64,000 bases of DNA from JAJPKK01 sp963807015 (GTDB lineage: Bacteria; Pseudomonadota; Alphaproteobacteria; Rhizobiales; Xanthobacteraceae). Position numbers and translations under genes: made by a program. Within the stretch, counting starts at the first letter, position 1. The number at the start of each line of letters is the position of its first letter. The stretch lies in the NCBI GenBank assembly GCA_963807015.1, contig CAWEAS010000028.1, positions 186,001 to 250,000 of the forward strand, in the 5' to 3' direction. Below, piece by piece: positions 27,195 through 34,774 of this stretch. Under the pieces are notes generated by a model. The model had not been told where the DNA came from and ran no database searches. It worked only from the letters and a program-made list of their open reading frames with translations.

Positions 27195-27553
27195 CCACGA
27201 CCAACTGGCCGGAATTCACCAAGGTCTTGACCGCCGACCTGCGCGACCTGCGCAGCGGTCAACCCGAGGTCATGAAGGCGTTTTCGGCCATCGCCCAAGC
27301 GGCGCTCGCACCGAAAGCGCTCGACACCAAGACCAAGGAGTTGATCGCGCTCGGCATCTCGGTCGCGCTGCGCTGCGACGATTGCATCGGGTTCCACGCC
27401 AAGGCCGCGTCCGACCGCGGGGCAAGCCGCGAGGAGGTGCTGGAGACGCTGGCGATGGCAATTTATCTCGGCGCCGGTCCGTCGGTCATGTATGCGACCC
27501 ACGCGCTCGGCGCCTTCACGCAATTCGAAACGGCAAAGAAATCGGCGGCGTGA
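27191..27553 (+). CDS. AhpD-like carboxymuconolactone decarboxylase-family protein
   Basis: A 120-residue all-helical protein with the redox motif C62-D-D-C65 followed by a histidine (CDDCIGFHAKAA), as in AhpD-like alkylhydroperoxidases. The family is cytoplasmic, forms trimers or hexamers and reduces peroxides or organic sulfur species through the CxxC. The start is ATGA-coupled to the RND pump gene, so it is part of the same operon. Such pairs of a thiol-redox enzyme with sulfide genes fit removal of persulfide or peroxide stress. The exact reaction is unknown. Confidence 0.85.
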   Translation: MTTTNWPEFTKVLTADLRDLRSGQPEVMKAFSAIAQAALAPKALDTKTKELIALGISVALRCDDCIGFHAKAASDRGASREEVLETLAMAIYLGAGPSVMYATHALGAFTQFETAKKSAA

Positions 27554-27629
27554 GGAATAGTGCCGGCGAGCACGCGAAGGTCGCCGATGAGCGTTAGCGC
27601 TCGCCGGCCAAGTTCAAGGTGTGGGGCGC

Positions 27630-27842
27630 CTAAGCCCCGGCTTTTCTCGGGCAGCTCGACATGCCGAACAGCGAATAAGCCGGGCAATAGCCGAACACGC
27701 CGGTCAGCAGCGGCACGACGCCGATCCAGCCGACCCAATTCCAGCCGGTGTTGGGAAACCCGATAGGAATCGCGAAGGCCAGCAGTGCCAGCCCGACAAC
27801 GACTCTCAGGACGCGATCAATCGTACCGACATTCAAAGTCAT
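27630..27842 (-). CDS. Second DUF2892 membrane protein
   Basis: A 70-residue protein starting MTLNVGTIDRVLRVVVGLAL, with two helices and the motif GYCPAYSLFGMSSCPRKAGA. The DRVLR start and GxCP signature are typical of DUF2892, and an extra cysteine near the C-terminus makes a possible Cys pair. It is convergent with the AhpD-like gene and 130 bp from the DTW gene. It is the same family as the protein at 22635, so the island holds two copies at its two ends. Confidence 0.8.
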   Translation of the reverse strand: MTLNVGTIDRVLRVVVGLALLAFAIPIGFPNTGWNWVGWIGVVPLLTGVFGYCPAYSLFGMSSCPRKAGA

Positions 27843-27972
27843 GGTCCGCTCCTCTGCCAATGCTTGCACAGGAGGCGGAATCCCTTGGTTCCGCGCATTG
27901 AGATAGGTCAACGCCTGCAGCGACTTCGTCGCCGCCATTGAAGCGTCGAGAGCGCGGGCGTATAGCGAGCGC

Positions 27973-28716
27973 ATGACCGATGAGGCCGCAACCGCGGACG
28001 CCGCCGACTGCCCGCGCTGCCAGAAGCCTGCGGCGCTGTGCGTCTGTGCCGACATAACGCCGATCGACAACCGGGTGTCGGTGCTCATCCTTCAGCATCC
28101 CCAGGAGCAGGATCGCGCGCTCGGCACGGCGCGTCTCACGACGCTGCATTTCCGTGATGCTGTCATGAAGGTCGGTCTGTCGTGGCCGAGCCTCTCCAAA
28201 ATCCTCGGCCGTCCGGTCGATCCGCACCACTGGGCGATCCTCTACCTCGGCTCCGCCCGTGCCGCGGAAATTGCGCCTGGCCGCGAGGTCGTCGCCGTCG
28301 ATCGCAAAGGCGAACCCGAAGCCCATCAGGGCGCGATCCTGCGCGACATCGAAGGCGTGGTGCTGCTCGACGGCAACTGGAGCCAGGCCAAGGCGCTGTG
28401 GTGGCGCAATCCCTGGATGCTCAAGTGCCGGCGTATCGTCCTCGCGCCGCAACGCCCGTCGCGTTACGGCGCGCTGCGCCGCGAGCCGCGTCGCGACAGT
28501 CTCTCGACCATCGAGGCGGCAGGCATGCTGGTCGCGCGGCTCGAAAGGCGACCGGAAATCGAGGCGGCGGTGCTCGCAACTTTCGATCAGCTGCTGGCGC
28601 GCTACCGCGCACTGCATCCGGACCGCGGGCGTCCCGCCCGCTCTGTCCGCAGCGGGCGAGACGCCCGCGGTCCGATGGGCGCCAGCTCCCGGCGGCCGAG
28701 GCGACGCGCCGGATGA
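27973..28716 (+). CDS. DTW-domain tRNA aminocarboxypropyltransferase
   Basis: A 247-residue protein of the DTW (TapT/TuaA) family, which adds the 3-amino-3-carboxypropyl group from S-adenosylmethionine to uridine in tRNA. A zinc-knuckle start (CPRCQKPAALCVCADI) is followed by SVLILQHPQEQDRALGTARL and the family motif as DGNWSQAKAL in place of DGTW. The last 30 residues are encoded by a 54-base palindrome (28620-28673), giving an Arg-rich tail without homology to the family. Its stop overlaps the next gene by four bases. Confidence 0.85.
   Translation: MTDEAATADAADCPRCQKPAALCVCADITPIDNRVSVLILQHPQEQDRALGTARLTTLHFRDAVMKVGLSWPSLSKILGRPVDPHHWAILYLGSARAAEIAPGREVVAVDRKGEPEAHQGAILRDIEGVVLLDGNWSQAKALWWRNPWMLKCRRIVLAPQRPSRYGALRREPRRDSLSTIEAAGMLVARLERRPEIEAAVLATFDQLLARYRALHPDRGRPARSVRSGRDARGPMGASSRRPRRRAG
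28620..28673. repeat. Perfect-arm palindrome inside the 3' end of the DTW gene
   Basis: The left arm 28620-28642 (GGACCGCGGGCGTCCCGCCC and three more bases) pairs with the right arm 28651-28673 at 22 of 23 positions, around an eight-base loop. The type resembles mobile palindromes common between genes in Bradyrhizobium relatives. Here it is translated in frame as the C-terminal tail. Confidence 0.85.
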
Positions 28717-31043
28717 CGCAGTCCGTCGGCAAGTCGGTCGCGCGGATCGAGGACGCGCCGCTGTTGCGCGGCGAGGGCCGGTTCGTCGACGATATCGTCC
28801 TGCCCAACATGCTGGTGGCGGCCTTTGTGCGAAGCCCGCACAGCCACGCCGCGATCCGCGGGATCGACACTGCGGCCGCGCGCGCCATGCCCGGCGTGCA
28901 CGTCGTGCTCACGCTTGCGGACCTGCGTCCGCTCGTTTCGAACGTGCGGCTGCCGCTGCAATTTCGAACCGCGAACTTGCCGCCCGATGTGACCCCGTTC
29001 GTCCTTGCCGACCGCGAGGTCGTATTTGTCGGCGAGGCGCTTGCGGTCGTGCTCGCGACCACGCGGCATCTCGCGGAGGATGCCGTTGCCGCCGTCAAGG
29101 TCGACTACGAGGTACTGCCGGCAATCTCCGACTGCCGCGACGGGATTGCCGCAGGCGCCCCGATCGCGCACGCCGGTCGCAAGAGCAATGTGCTGGTCGA
29201 GTTCGGCCAATCCTATGGCGATGCAACGGCAGCGTTCGCGCGCGCGCCACACAAGGTCGCAGTTTCGCTCAAGCAGCATCGGGGCGGCGCATTCTCGATC
29301 GAGGCGCGCGGTGCCGTCGCGACCTACGACGCGATCGAGCAGCGGCTGACGCTCTACACCTCAACCCAACTCGCCCACGAGGTGCGGGCGTTCCTGATGG
29401 CGATGCTCCGGCTCGACGAGAACCAGGTGCGCGTGGTGGCGCCGGAGGTCGGCGGAGGTTTTGGCGCAAAATTCCTAATGTATCCCGAGGAACTGGTCTG
29501 CGCCGCGGCCTCCCTCAAGCTGCGACGGCCGGTGAAATGGACCGAGGACCGGCGCGAAAATTTCCTCGCCACCATCCAGGAGCGCGATCAATACTGGGAC
29601 GCCGAGGCGGCCTACGACGACGATGGCCGGCTGCTCGCCATCCGCGGACGGCTGATCCACGATCAGGGCGCCTATACTCCGCAGGGCACGAACCTCGCCT
29701 ATAACGCCTCGACGGCTGTGCCCGGGCCTTATCTCCTCCCGTCATACGAACTCAAGGTCATCGTGGCGGAGACCAACAAGGTCCCGACCATTCCGGTGCG
29801 CGGGGCGGGCTACCCCGAAGGCACTTTCGTGATGGAGCGCCTGCTCGACCGCATCGCCGACGAGCGCGGCCTCGACCGCGCCGAGGTGCGTCGGCGCAAC
29901 CTCGTGCCGCCCGAGAAAATCCCGCATGTCGGTGCGCTCAAGACACGGGCCGGATCGCCAGTCACGCTCGACAGCGGGGATTTTCCCAAAATTCTGAACC
30001 TCGCCTGCGAGGCGAGCGGCCGGGCCTCTTTCGGCGAACGCCAGCGGGTGGCGCGGGCGCAGGGCCGCTACATCGGCACCGGCGTCGGCATCGGCGTCAA
30101 AGGGACCGGGCGCGGGCCGTTCGAATCCGGCATCGTGCGGGTCGGGCGTTCGGGGCGCATCTCGGTCTACACCGGCGCCATGCCGATGGGGCAGGGGATC
30201 AGGACGGCGCTCGCCCAGATCTGCGCCGAGCAGTTCGGCGTGTCGGCGGATCGGGTCTCGGTCGTCGCCGGGGATACGGCGGTCATTCCCTACGGCCAGG
30301 GCGGGTTCGCGAGCCGCCAGACCATCACCGCGGGATCGGCGGTCTACATGGCTGCCAAGGCGGTGCGGGAGAAGGCGCTCATGGTGGCATCGCATCTCCT
30401 CGAGGTCCCCGCCGAGGACCTCGAACTGCGCGATGAGCGGATCGAGATTGCAGGCGCGCCGGGCAGCGGCCTGTCGCTGCGGGACGTCGCCGAAGCGATG
30501 TCGGGCGTGCCCGGTTACGCGATGCCGGGGTATTTCGAGCCTGGGCTCGAAAGTTTTCAGAGCTTCATCCCGAAAGCGCTCACCTACGGCGTAGGCTGCC
30601 ATGCCGTCGAGGTGGAAGTCGATCCCGAGACCGGCCGCGTCGCGATCGAGAAATACGTCGTCGTCAACGACAGCGGAAAGATGATCAATCCGGTAATCGT
30701 CGAGGGCCAGATCGTCGGCGGCGTTGCTCATGCCATCGGCAACGCACTGTTCGAATGGATGGGCTACGACCAGCAAGCCCAGCCGCTGACGACGAGCTTT
30801 GCCGAATATCTCCTGCCGTCCGCACCCGAGCTGCCGCAGTTCGATATTCGCCTTGTCGAATATCCCTCTCCGGGCAACCCCCTCGGCGTCAAAGGCGTCG
30901 GCGAATCCGGCTGCGTCCCCGCCGCAAGCGCCATCGTGGCGGCGATCGAAGATGCGCTGTCGCCGTTCGGTGTTCAGATCGATGAAATCCCGATCCTGCC
31001 GGCACGCCTCCACGCCCTGATCGCGCGCGCCACGAACAGGTGA
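28713..31043 (+). CDS. Molybdenum-binding subunit of a xanthine dehydrogenase/CO dehydrogenase-type hydroxylase
   Basis: A 776-residue large subunit that binds the molybdopterin cytosine dinucleotide cofactor. It starts MTQSVGKSVARIEDAPLLRG with the FVDDI motif. The substrate-binding loop is VGGGFGAKF, followed by PVRGAGYPEGTFVMER and the catalytic glutamate (Glu731) in GVKGVGESGC. The AYRCSFR loop of CO dehydrogenase is not seen, so the substrate is probably an aldehyde or aromatic heterocycle. The FeS and FAD subunits that such enzymes need are absent from both flanks, so partners must be encoded elsewhere. The start overlaps the DTW stop by four bases. Confidence 0.85.
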   Translation: MTQSVGKSVARIEDAPLLRGEGRFVDDIVLPNMLVAAFVRSPHSHAAIRGIDTAAARAMPGVHVVLTLADLRPLVSNVRLPLQFRTANLPPDVTPFVLADREVVFVGEALAVVLATTRHLAEDAVAAVKVDYEVLPAISDCRDGIAAGAPIAHAGRKSNVLVEFGQSYGDATAAFARAPHKVAVSLKQHRGGAFSIEARGAVATYDAIEQRLTLYTSTQLAHEVRAFLMAMLRLDENQVRVVAPEVGGGFGAKFLMYPEELVCAAASLKLRRPVKWTEDRRENFLATIQERDQYWDAEAAYDDDGRLLAIRGRLIHDQGAYTPQGTNLAYNASTAVPGPYLLPSYELKVIVAETNKVPTIPVRGAGYPEGTFVMERLLDRIADERGLDRAEVRRRNLVPPEKIPHVGALKTRAGSPVTLDSGDFPKILNLACEASGRASFGERQRVARAQGRYIGTGVGIGVKGTGRGPFESGIVRVGRSGRISVYTGAMPMGQGIRTALAQICAEQFGVSADRVSVVAGDTAVIPYGQGGFASRQTITAGSAVYMAAKAVREKALMVASHLLEVPAEDLELRDERIEIAGAPGSGLSLRDVAEAMSGVPGYAMPGYFEPGLESFQSFIPKALTYGVGCHAVEVEVDPETGRVAIEKYVVVNDSGKMINPVIVEGQIVGGVAHAIGNALFEWMGYDQQAQPLTTSFAEYLLPSAPELPQFDIRLVEYPSPGNPLGVKGVGESGCVPAASAIVAAIEDALSPFGVQIDEIPILPARLHALIARATNR

Positions 31044-31278
31044 TCCCTCCTCGGGTGCATCCCTGCGGCGAGACGCGAAACAGGGAATTTTTCCCTGAGA
31101 ACAGGGAAAGCAACAGGGAAAGCCAAAAATCGGCCCTCCGTTCGCGCATGGCTCAGCGATTTGCACAACAGCGTCAGAGACATCGGCCGAACCAGAGCCG
31201 CGATTGCGCGGCATCAAGCAGGGAAATTGAGGGAAGTCGTCGTGGCGCGCCATCGCAACGATCCTGCGAACATTTTGA

Positions 31279-31317
31279 TCATCAAGCTTGATGACTATTT
31301 TATAGGACTATTCCTAT
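31279..31317. repeat. Two adjacent small palindromes in an AT-rich pocket
   Basis: A perfect 16-base palindrome, TCATCAAGCTTGATGA (31279-31294), is followed eight bases later by ATAGGA-CTAT-TCCTAT (31302-31317). They look like regulator sites, yet no gene starts downstream on either strand. They may be a relic promoter of a lost gene. Confidence 0.55.
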
Positions 31318-31457
31318 GGCGTCAATCATCATCCCGAGGATCGAGTGACCCCCGATGTGTGGGGCAGTGACTTGAAACGTAGCTCGCTCAAGGCCAGCGA
31401 ATTGCAGTAACCGGACCCGTTAGTTTTCTGACTCTGACATTTCGATCCCCCTCTCCA

Positions 31458-31578
31458 TTGTCATGCCCCGCTTCAACGGGGCATCCAGTAACCACCGAGC
31501 TATTAGTTCTGGGAGATGCCGTATCCCATGTCTCGACGGGTGGTTACTGGATCGTCCGGTCTAGCCGGACGATGACAA
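31458..31578. repeat. Intergenic inverted repeat of 121 bp (TTGTCATGCCCC type)
   Basis: The outer arms TTGTCATGCCCC and a matching end at GATGACAA enclose GGATCCAGTAACC-like inverted segments (CATCCAGTAACCAC against GGTTACTGGAT). Two inner hairpins are visible: GCCCCGCTTCAACGGGGC and GTCCGGTCTAGCCGGAC. This is a short non-coding palindromic element of a type widespread in Bradyrhizobium-like genomes. Confidence 0.75.
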
Positions 31579-31718
31579 GGCTAGAAGGACTCGAGTGTTA
31601 GAAACGCGACATTGGGGACTGGCGAGATTGGGTCGGAGCTGGACCCAGGAGCGGGCATTCGTTCGCTATTCGTCACCGTCTAAACCGGTCGCGCCACGAC
31701 GGCAGACGTCAAGGTTGG

Positions 31719-32618
31719 TCAGCCGATCCCCTTGATGAAATCGATGAATGCCCGCAGGGGCGCGGGGACGAGTCGTCGTCCCGGGTAGTAGAGAAACGGC
31801 CCAGAGAAGCGTTGCCACCACGGTTCGAGGACCGGTTCGAGGGCGCCACGATCAAAATGTGGACGCAACCAATCCTCGAACAGGGGTGCGATGCCGGTGC
31901 CCGCGATCGCGGCGTCGACCAGGAGATCGGTGGCCCCGCCGAGGCGCACAATCAGCGGTCCGGCCGGATCGACCTGCACGACTTCGCCGTCGCGCTCGAA
32001 CTCCCAGGCCATCGTCGCTCCGCTTGCGAACCGGCCTTGGAGGCAGCTGTGCCCGAGCAGATCGCGAGGGTGTTCCGGCCTTCCGCGTCGATCGAGGTAG
32101 GCCGGGGAAGCACCGAGGGCAAAGCGCTGGACGCGCGGTCCGATCGGCACTGCGATCATGTCCTGTTCCAGCCGCTCGTCATAGCGGATGCCGGCGTCGC
32201 AACCGGCGGCGATCACATCGACGAAACTCTCTTCGGCAATCACCTCTAAGCGAATGTCGGGATAGGCGGCGAGGAACGGCGGCACGATCGCAGGCAGCAC
32301 CAGTCGCGCCGCGCTGACGGGTACGTTGAGCTTGAGCGTGCCCATCGGCCTGTCGCGAAAGCGGTTCACCACGTCGAGCGCTGCTTCCACCTCGCTCAGC
32401 GCCGGCGTGAGCCGTTCCAGCAAGCGCTCACCCGCTTCAGTCGGCACGACACTGCGCGTCGTCCGGTTGAGCAGCCTGACACCGAGCTGCGTCTCCAGGC
32501 GGCGCACCGCTTCGCTCAAGCCGGACGCGCTCAGGCCGCTGGCGCGCGCGCCATCGCGAAAGCCGCCGGCGCGCGCCACCGCCACGAAGCCGTTCAGATC
32601 GCCCAGATCTGCTTTCAT
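31719..32618 (-). CDS. LysR-family transcriptional regulator
   Basis: A 299-residue regulator. The N-terminal winged helix is typical: LNGFVAVARAGGFRDGARAS, GLSEAVRRLETQLGVRLLNRTTR and PTEAG. The effector-binding domain follows (LNVPVSAARLVLPAIVPPFL). The arrangement resembles regulators of aldo/keto reductases and oxidoreductases. It is divergent from the aldo/keto reductase gene. The 95-bp gap carries the inverted repeat TAATCCG-N11-CGGATTA (32626-32650), a good candidate operator for both promoters. The inducer is unknown. Confidence 0.88.
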   Translation of the reverse strand: MKADLGDLNGFVAVARAGGFRDGARASGLSASGLSEAVRRLETQLGVRLLNRTTRSVVPTEAGERLLERLTPALSEVEAALDVVNRFRDRPMGTLKLNVPVSAARLVLPAIVPPFLAAYPDIRLEVIAEESFVDVIAAGCDAGIRYDERLEQDMIAVPIGPRVQRFALGASPAYLDRRGRPEHPRDLLGHSCLQGRFASGATMAWEFERDGEVVQVDPAGPLIVRLGGATDLLVDAAIAGTGIAPLFEDWLRPHFDRGALEPVLEPWWQRFSGPFLYYPGRRLVPAPLRAFIDFIKGIG

Positions 32619-32625
32619 CGTTCGT

Positions 32626-32650
32626 TAATCCGTACAGCCCGTGCGGATTA
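32626..32650. promoter_or_regulatory. Candidate LysR operator between lysR and the aldo/keto reductase gene
   Basis: The arms TAATCCG (32626-32632) and CGGATTA (32644-32650) are a perfect seven-base inverted repeat with an 11-base spacer, extended inward by GTAC/GTGC. The T-N11-A style spacing and the position, just upstream of the regulator's start, fit autorepression and control of the divergent gene. Confidence 0.6.
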
Positions 32651-32713
32651 TATCCAATTATCGTGCAGCCGGGAAACGGTTACGTGATTGCTCGACACCA
32701 CAGGAAATCCATC

Positions 32714-33592
32714 ATGTTCAACATCGACCCGTCCGGCAGCTTCACCCTCGGCGACCGCAGTGTGAAGCGCCTCGGCTATGGCGCCATGCAGCTCGCAGGT
32801 CCCGGCGTCTTCGGCCCGCCCAAGGATCGTGACGCGGCAGTGGCGGTGCTGCGTGAGGCGATCGCGCACGGCGTCAATCACATCGACACCAGCGATTTTT
32901 ACGGTCCGCACGTCACCAACCAGATCATCCGCGAAGCGCTGCACCCTTATCCCGACGATCTCGTCATCGTCACCAAGATCAGCGCCCGGCGCGGCGCGGA
33001 CGGATCGTGGATCCCGGCCATGTCGCCCGAGGAACTCACGCAGGCGGTCCACGACAATCTCCGCAATCTCGCCGTCGATGTGCTTGACGTCGTCAACTTG
33101 CGCAGCATGTTCGACGTCCATGGCCCCGCCGAGGGCTCGCTCGAAGCGCCGCTCACGGTGCTGGCCGAGCTTCAGCACCAGGGCCTGGTGCGTCATATCG
33201 GCTTGAGCAACGTCACGGCGACGCAGATCGCCGAAGGCCGCCGGATCTGCGAGATCGTCTGCGTGCAGAACCATTACAATCTGGCGCATCGCGACGATGA
33301 CGCTTTGATCGACGATTTAATCCGCGACGGCATCGCCTATGTGCCGTTCTTCCCGCTTGGCGGCTTCACGCCGCTGCAGTCGTCTACCTTGTCCGATGTC
33401 GCCGCGCACCTCAGTGCGACGCCCATGCAGGTCGCACTCGCCTGGCTACTTCGTCGAGCGCCCAACGTCCTGCTGATCCCCGGCACCTCATCTGTTGCGC
33501 ATTTGCGGGAGAACCTCGCTGCGGCCGAGCTCGATCTGTCGGATGATGTGGTCAAGGACCTGGACGGTGTGGCGCGTATCGCCTCCGTCTGA
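32714..33592 (+). CDS. Aldo/keto reductase
   Basis: A 292-residue NADPH-dependent oxidoreductase with a TIM-barrel fold. The family signatures are RLGYGAMQLAG near the start and HIDTSDFYGPHVTNQIIREAL, holding Asp and Tyr of the catalytic tetrad. The Lys is in VTKISA and the His in the HIGLSNVT region. The NADPH-binding end is IPGTSSVAHLRENL. The start at 32714 has AGGAAA upstream. It is divergent from a LysR gene that probably controls it. It reduces carbonyls in the cytoplasm; the substrate is not inferable. Confidence 0.88.
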   Translation: MFNIDPSGSFTLGDRSVKRLGYGAMQLAGPGVFGPPKDRDAAVAVLREAIAHGVNHIDTSDFYGPHVTNQIIREALHPYPDDLVIVTKISARRGADGSWIPAMSPEELTQAVHDNLRNLAVDVLDVVNLRSMFDVHGPAEGSLEAPLTVLAELQHQGLVRHIGLSNVTATQIAEGRRICEIVCVQNHYNLAHRDDDALIDDLIRDGIAYVPFFPLGGFTPLQSSTLSDVAAHLSATPMQVALAWLLRRAPNVLLIPGTSSVAHLRENLAAAELDLSDDVVKDLDGVARIASV

Positions 33593-33884
33593 CGGGGTGT
33601 GCGAAGACCGGTGATCGGTCCAATCGCTTCGCATCGTCCTCGCTCGTTGCATCATGGCGCCCCCATGGCGCGCCGCAAACTTGACGAACGACGCTCCACA
33701 ACGGGCCGGCAGCGGACATGAATATTCTGCCGCTTCCGGCCCAACGGCGACCTGCGGTGACTCCGCGCGCAGGTCCGTTGGCGGCGCGAGTCCGGACATC
33801 ACGCCGAAATCAACGAAGGGCCGATGCTGACCCGAAGCCGACTTCAGAGGTTGCCATCTCCTGTCACGATTCCCTTCGCAGCCT
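33593..33884. other. Non-coding region of decayed sequence, 292 bp
   Basis: No open frame with a start signal or a family signature is seen. It lies between the aldo/keto reductase gene and the TPR remnant, and probably contains the remains of a longer ancestral gene. Confidence 0.5.
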
Positions 33885-34202
33885 CTAGGGCGGAAACCGC
33901 AAACGATCCACCAGTTGTTGAAATCGTGAATCCGAACGCAGTCCCTTCCATCGTGGATCAAGTCGCAGCCAGACAAGCCAATTTGATCGTTCCACGAAGG
34001 CCTTCTGGAGCCAGAAGAAAGCCGCATCGTTGTCGCCGAGACCTGCGTAGACAAGCGCGATGCCATAGGCAGTAACGAACTTCTGGCCCGCAAGGTGTTG
34101 TAGTTTGCTCAATATTATTCGAGCGTCTGCCGTGCGACCCGCAACTCCGGCCACGAATCCACGCAGCGATTGACACTGGCCAGTCGTGGACATTTTCCTC
34201 AA
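33885..34202 (-). pseudogene. C-terminal TPR fragment of a winged-helix/TPR regulator
   Basis: A 105-codon remnant. The segment AYGIALVYAGLGDNDAAFFW followed by LQKAFVERSNWLVWLRLDPRWKGLRSDSRFQ is the typical last repeats and terminal motif of long CadC-like or adenylate-cyclase-like TPR proteins, which usually have 500 or more residues. The expected N-terminal domain is missing upstream on this strand. A matching winged-helix N-terminus lies 150 bp away on the opposite strand. It is most likely not functional. Confidence 0.6.
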
Positions 34203-34351
34203 CCCTTCGAAATTCGACGAGCGTTCATGCTCGCTGCCCCTCCTTGGTGGCTTGCTCGGTCGACTACGGCGCTGTCGATGATCGGAGCCAAAAGGGCCGA
34301 TGTCTTTGGGAATGCCTTAGATTTTTCCTGGAAATTTCCTAAGCTCGCGCA

Positions 34352-34765
34352 ATGCGTGCCTCGGAAGACCAGATTTTCGATTTTGGCGACTTCACTCTGG
34401 CGCTCACGGAACGTCTATTGCTGTGCAGCGGTGAGCCGGTCTCTCTCACCCCCAAGGCCTTCGATCTCCTCGTTGTGCTGGTTGGCCGTGCCGGGCATTT
34501 GGTCTCTAAAGATGATCTGCTGCGCAAAGTGTGGCCGGACACGCTCGTCGAGGAAGTGAACCTCACCGTCAACATCTCCGCCCTGCGCCAGACTCTTGAC
34601 CGAGGGTGCAATGGCAACGGAATGATCCAGACCGTGCCGACGCGTGGTTATCGCTTCGTCGCGCCGGTTGCGGTACGCGATGCTGCCTGCGCCCCCTTCG
34701 GCAGGAACCGCTCGCGGCACGATTTCGAACATGCGCGGGAAGTGATCGGTTGGCCGATTTTGTAG
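34352..34765 (+). CDS. Winged-helix (CadC/OmpR-type) DNA-binding fragment
   Basis: A 137-residue protein that is only the DNA-binding domain: FDFGDFTLALTERLLLCSGE, LTPKAFDLLVVLVGRAGHLV, DDLLRKVWPDTLVEEVNLTV and TVPTRGYRFVAPV. In CadC-like TPR regulators this domain is followed by several hundred residues, which are absent. It stops shortly after the domain with a non-homologous tail. It may still bind DNA, or it may be the broken front half of the gene whose tail lies inverted at 33885. Confidence 0.6.
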   Translation: MRASEDQIFDFGDFTLALTERLLLCSGEPVSLTPKAFDLLVVLVGRAGHLVSKDDLLRKVWPDTLVEEVNLTVNISALRQTLDRGCNGNGMIQTVPTRGYRFVAPVAVRDAACAPFGRNRSRHDFEHAREVIGWPIL

Positions 34766-34774
34766 CGGCAATCG

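Larger units (their letters stand above)
31044..31718. other. Repeat-rich intergenic region, 675 bp, no gene
   Basis: No gene is recognised. The left part (31078-31130) has several copies of AACAGGGAA, a decayed repeat common in rhizobia. The centre has two palindromes in an AT-rich stretch (31279-31317). The right part holds a 121-bp inverted repeat (31458-31578). The convergent ends of the molybdenum-subunit gene and the LysR gene flank it. Confidence 0.6.

Noticed and set aside
31078..31130. Repeated AACAGGGAA as a CRISPR or tandem array
   Set aside because: Copies are too short and unevenly spaced, with no spacers. They resemble a decayed rhizobial repeat.
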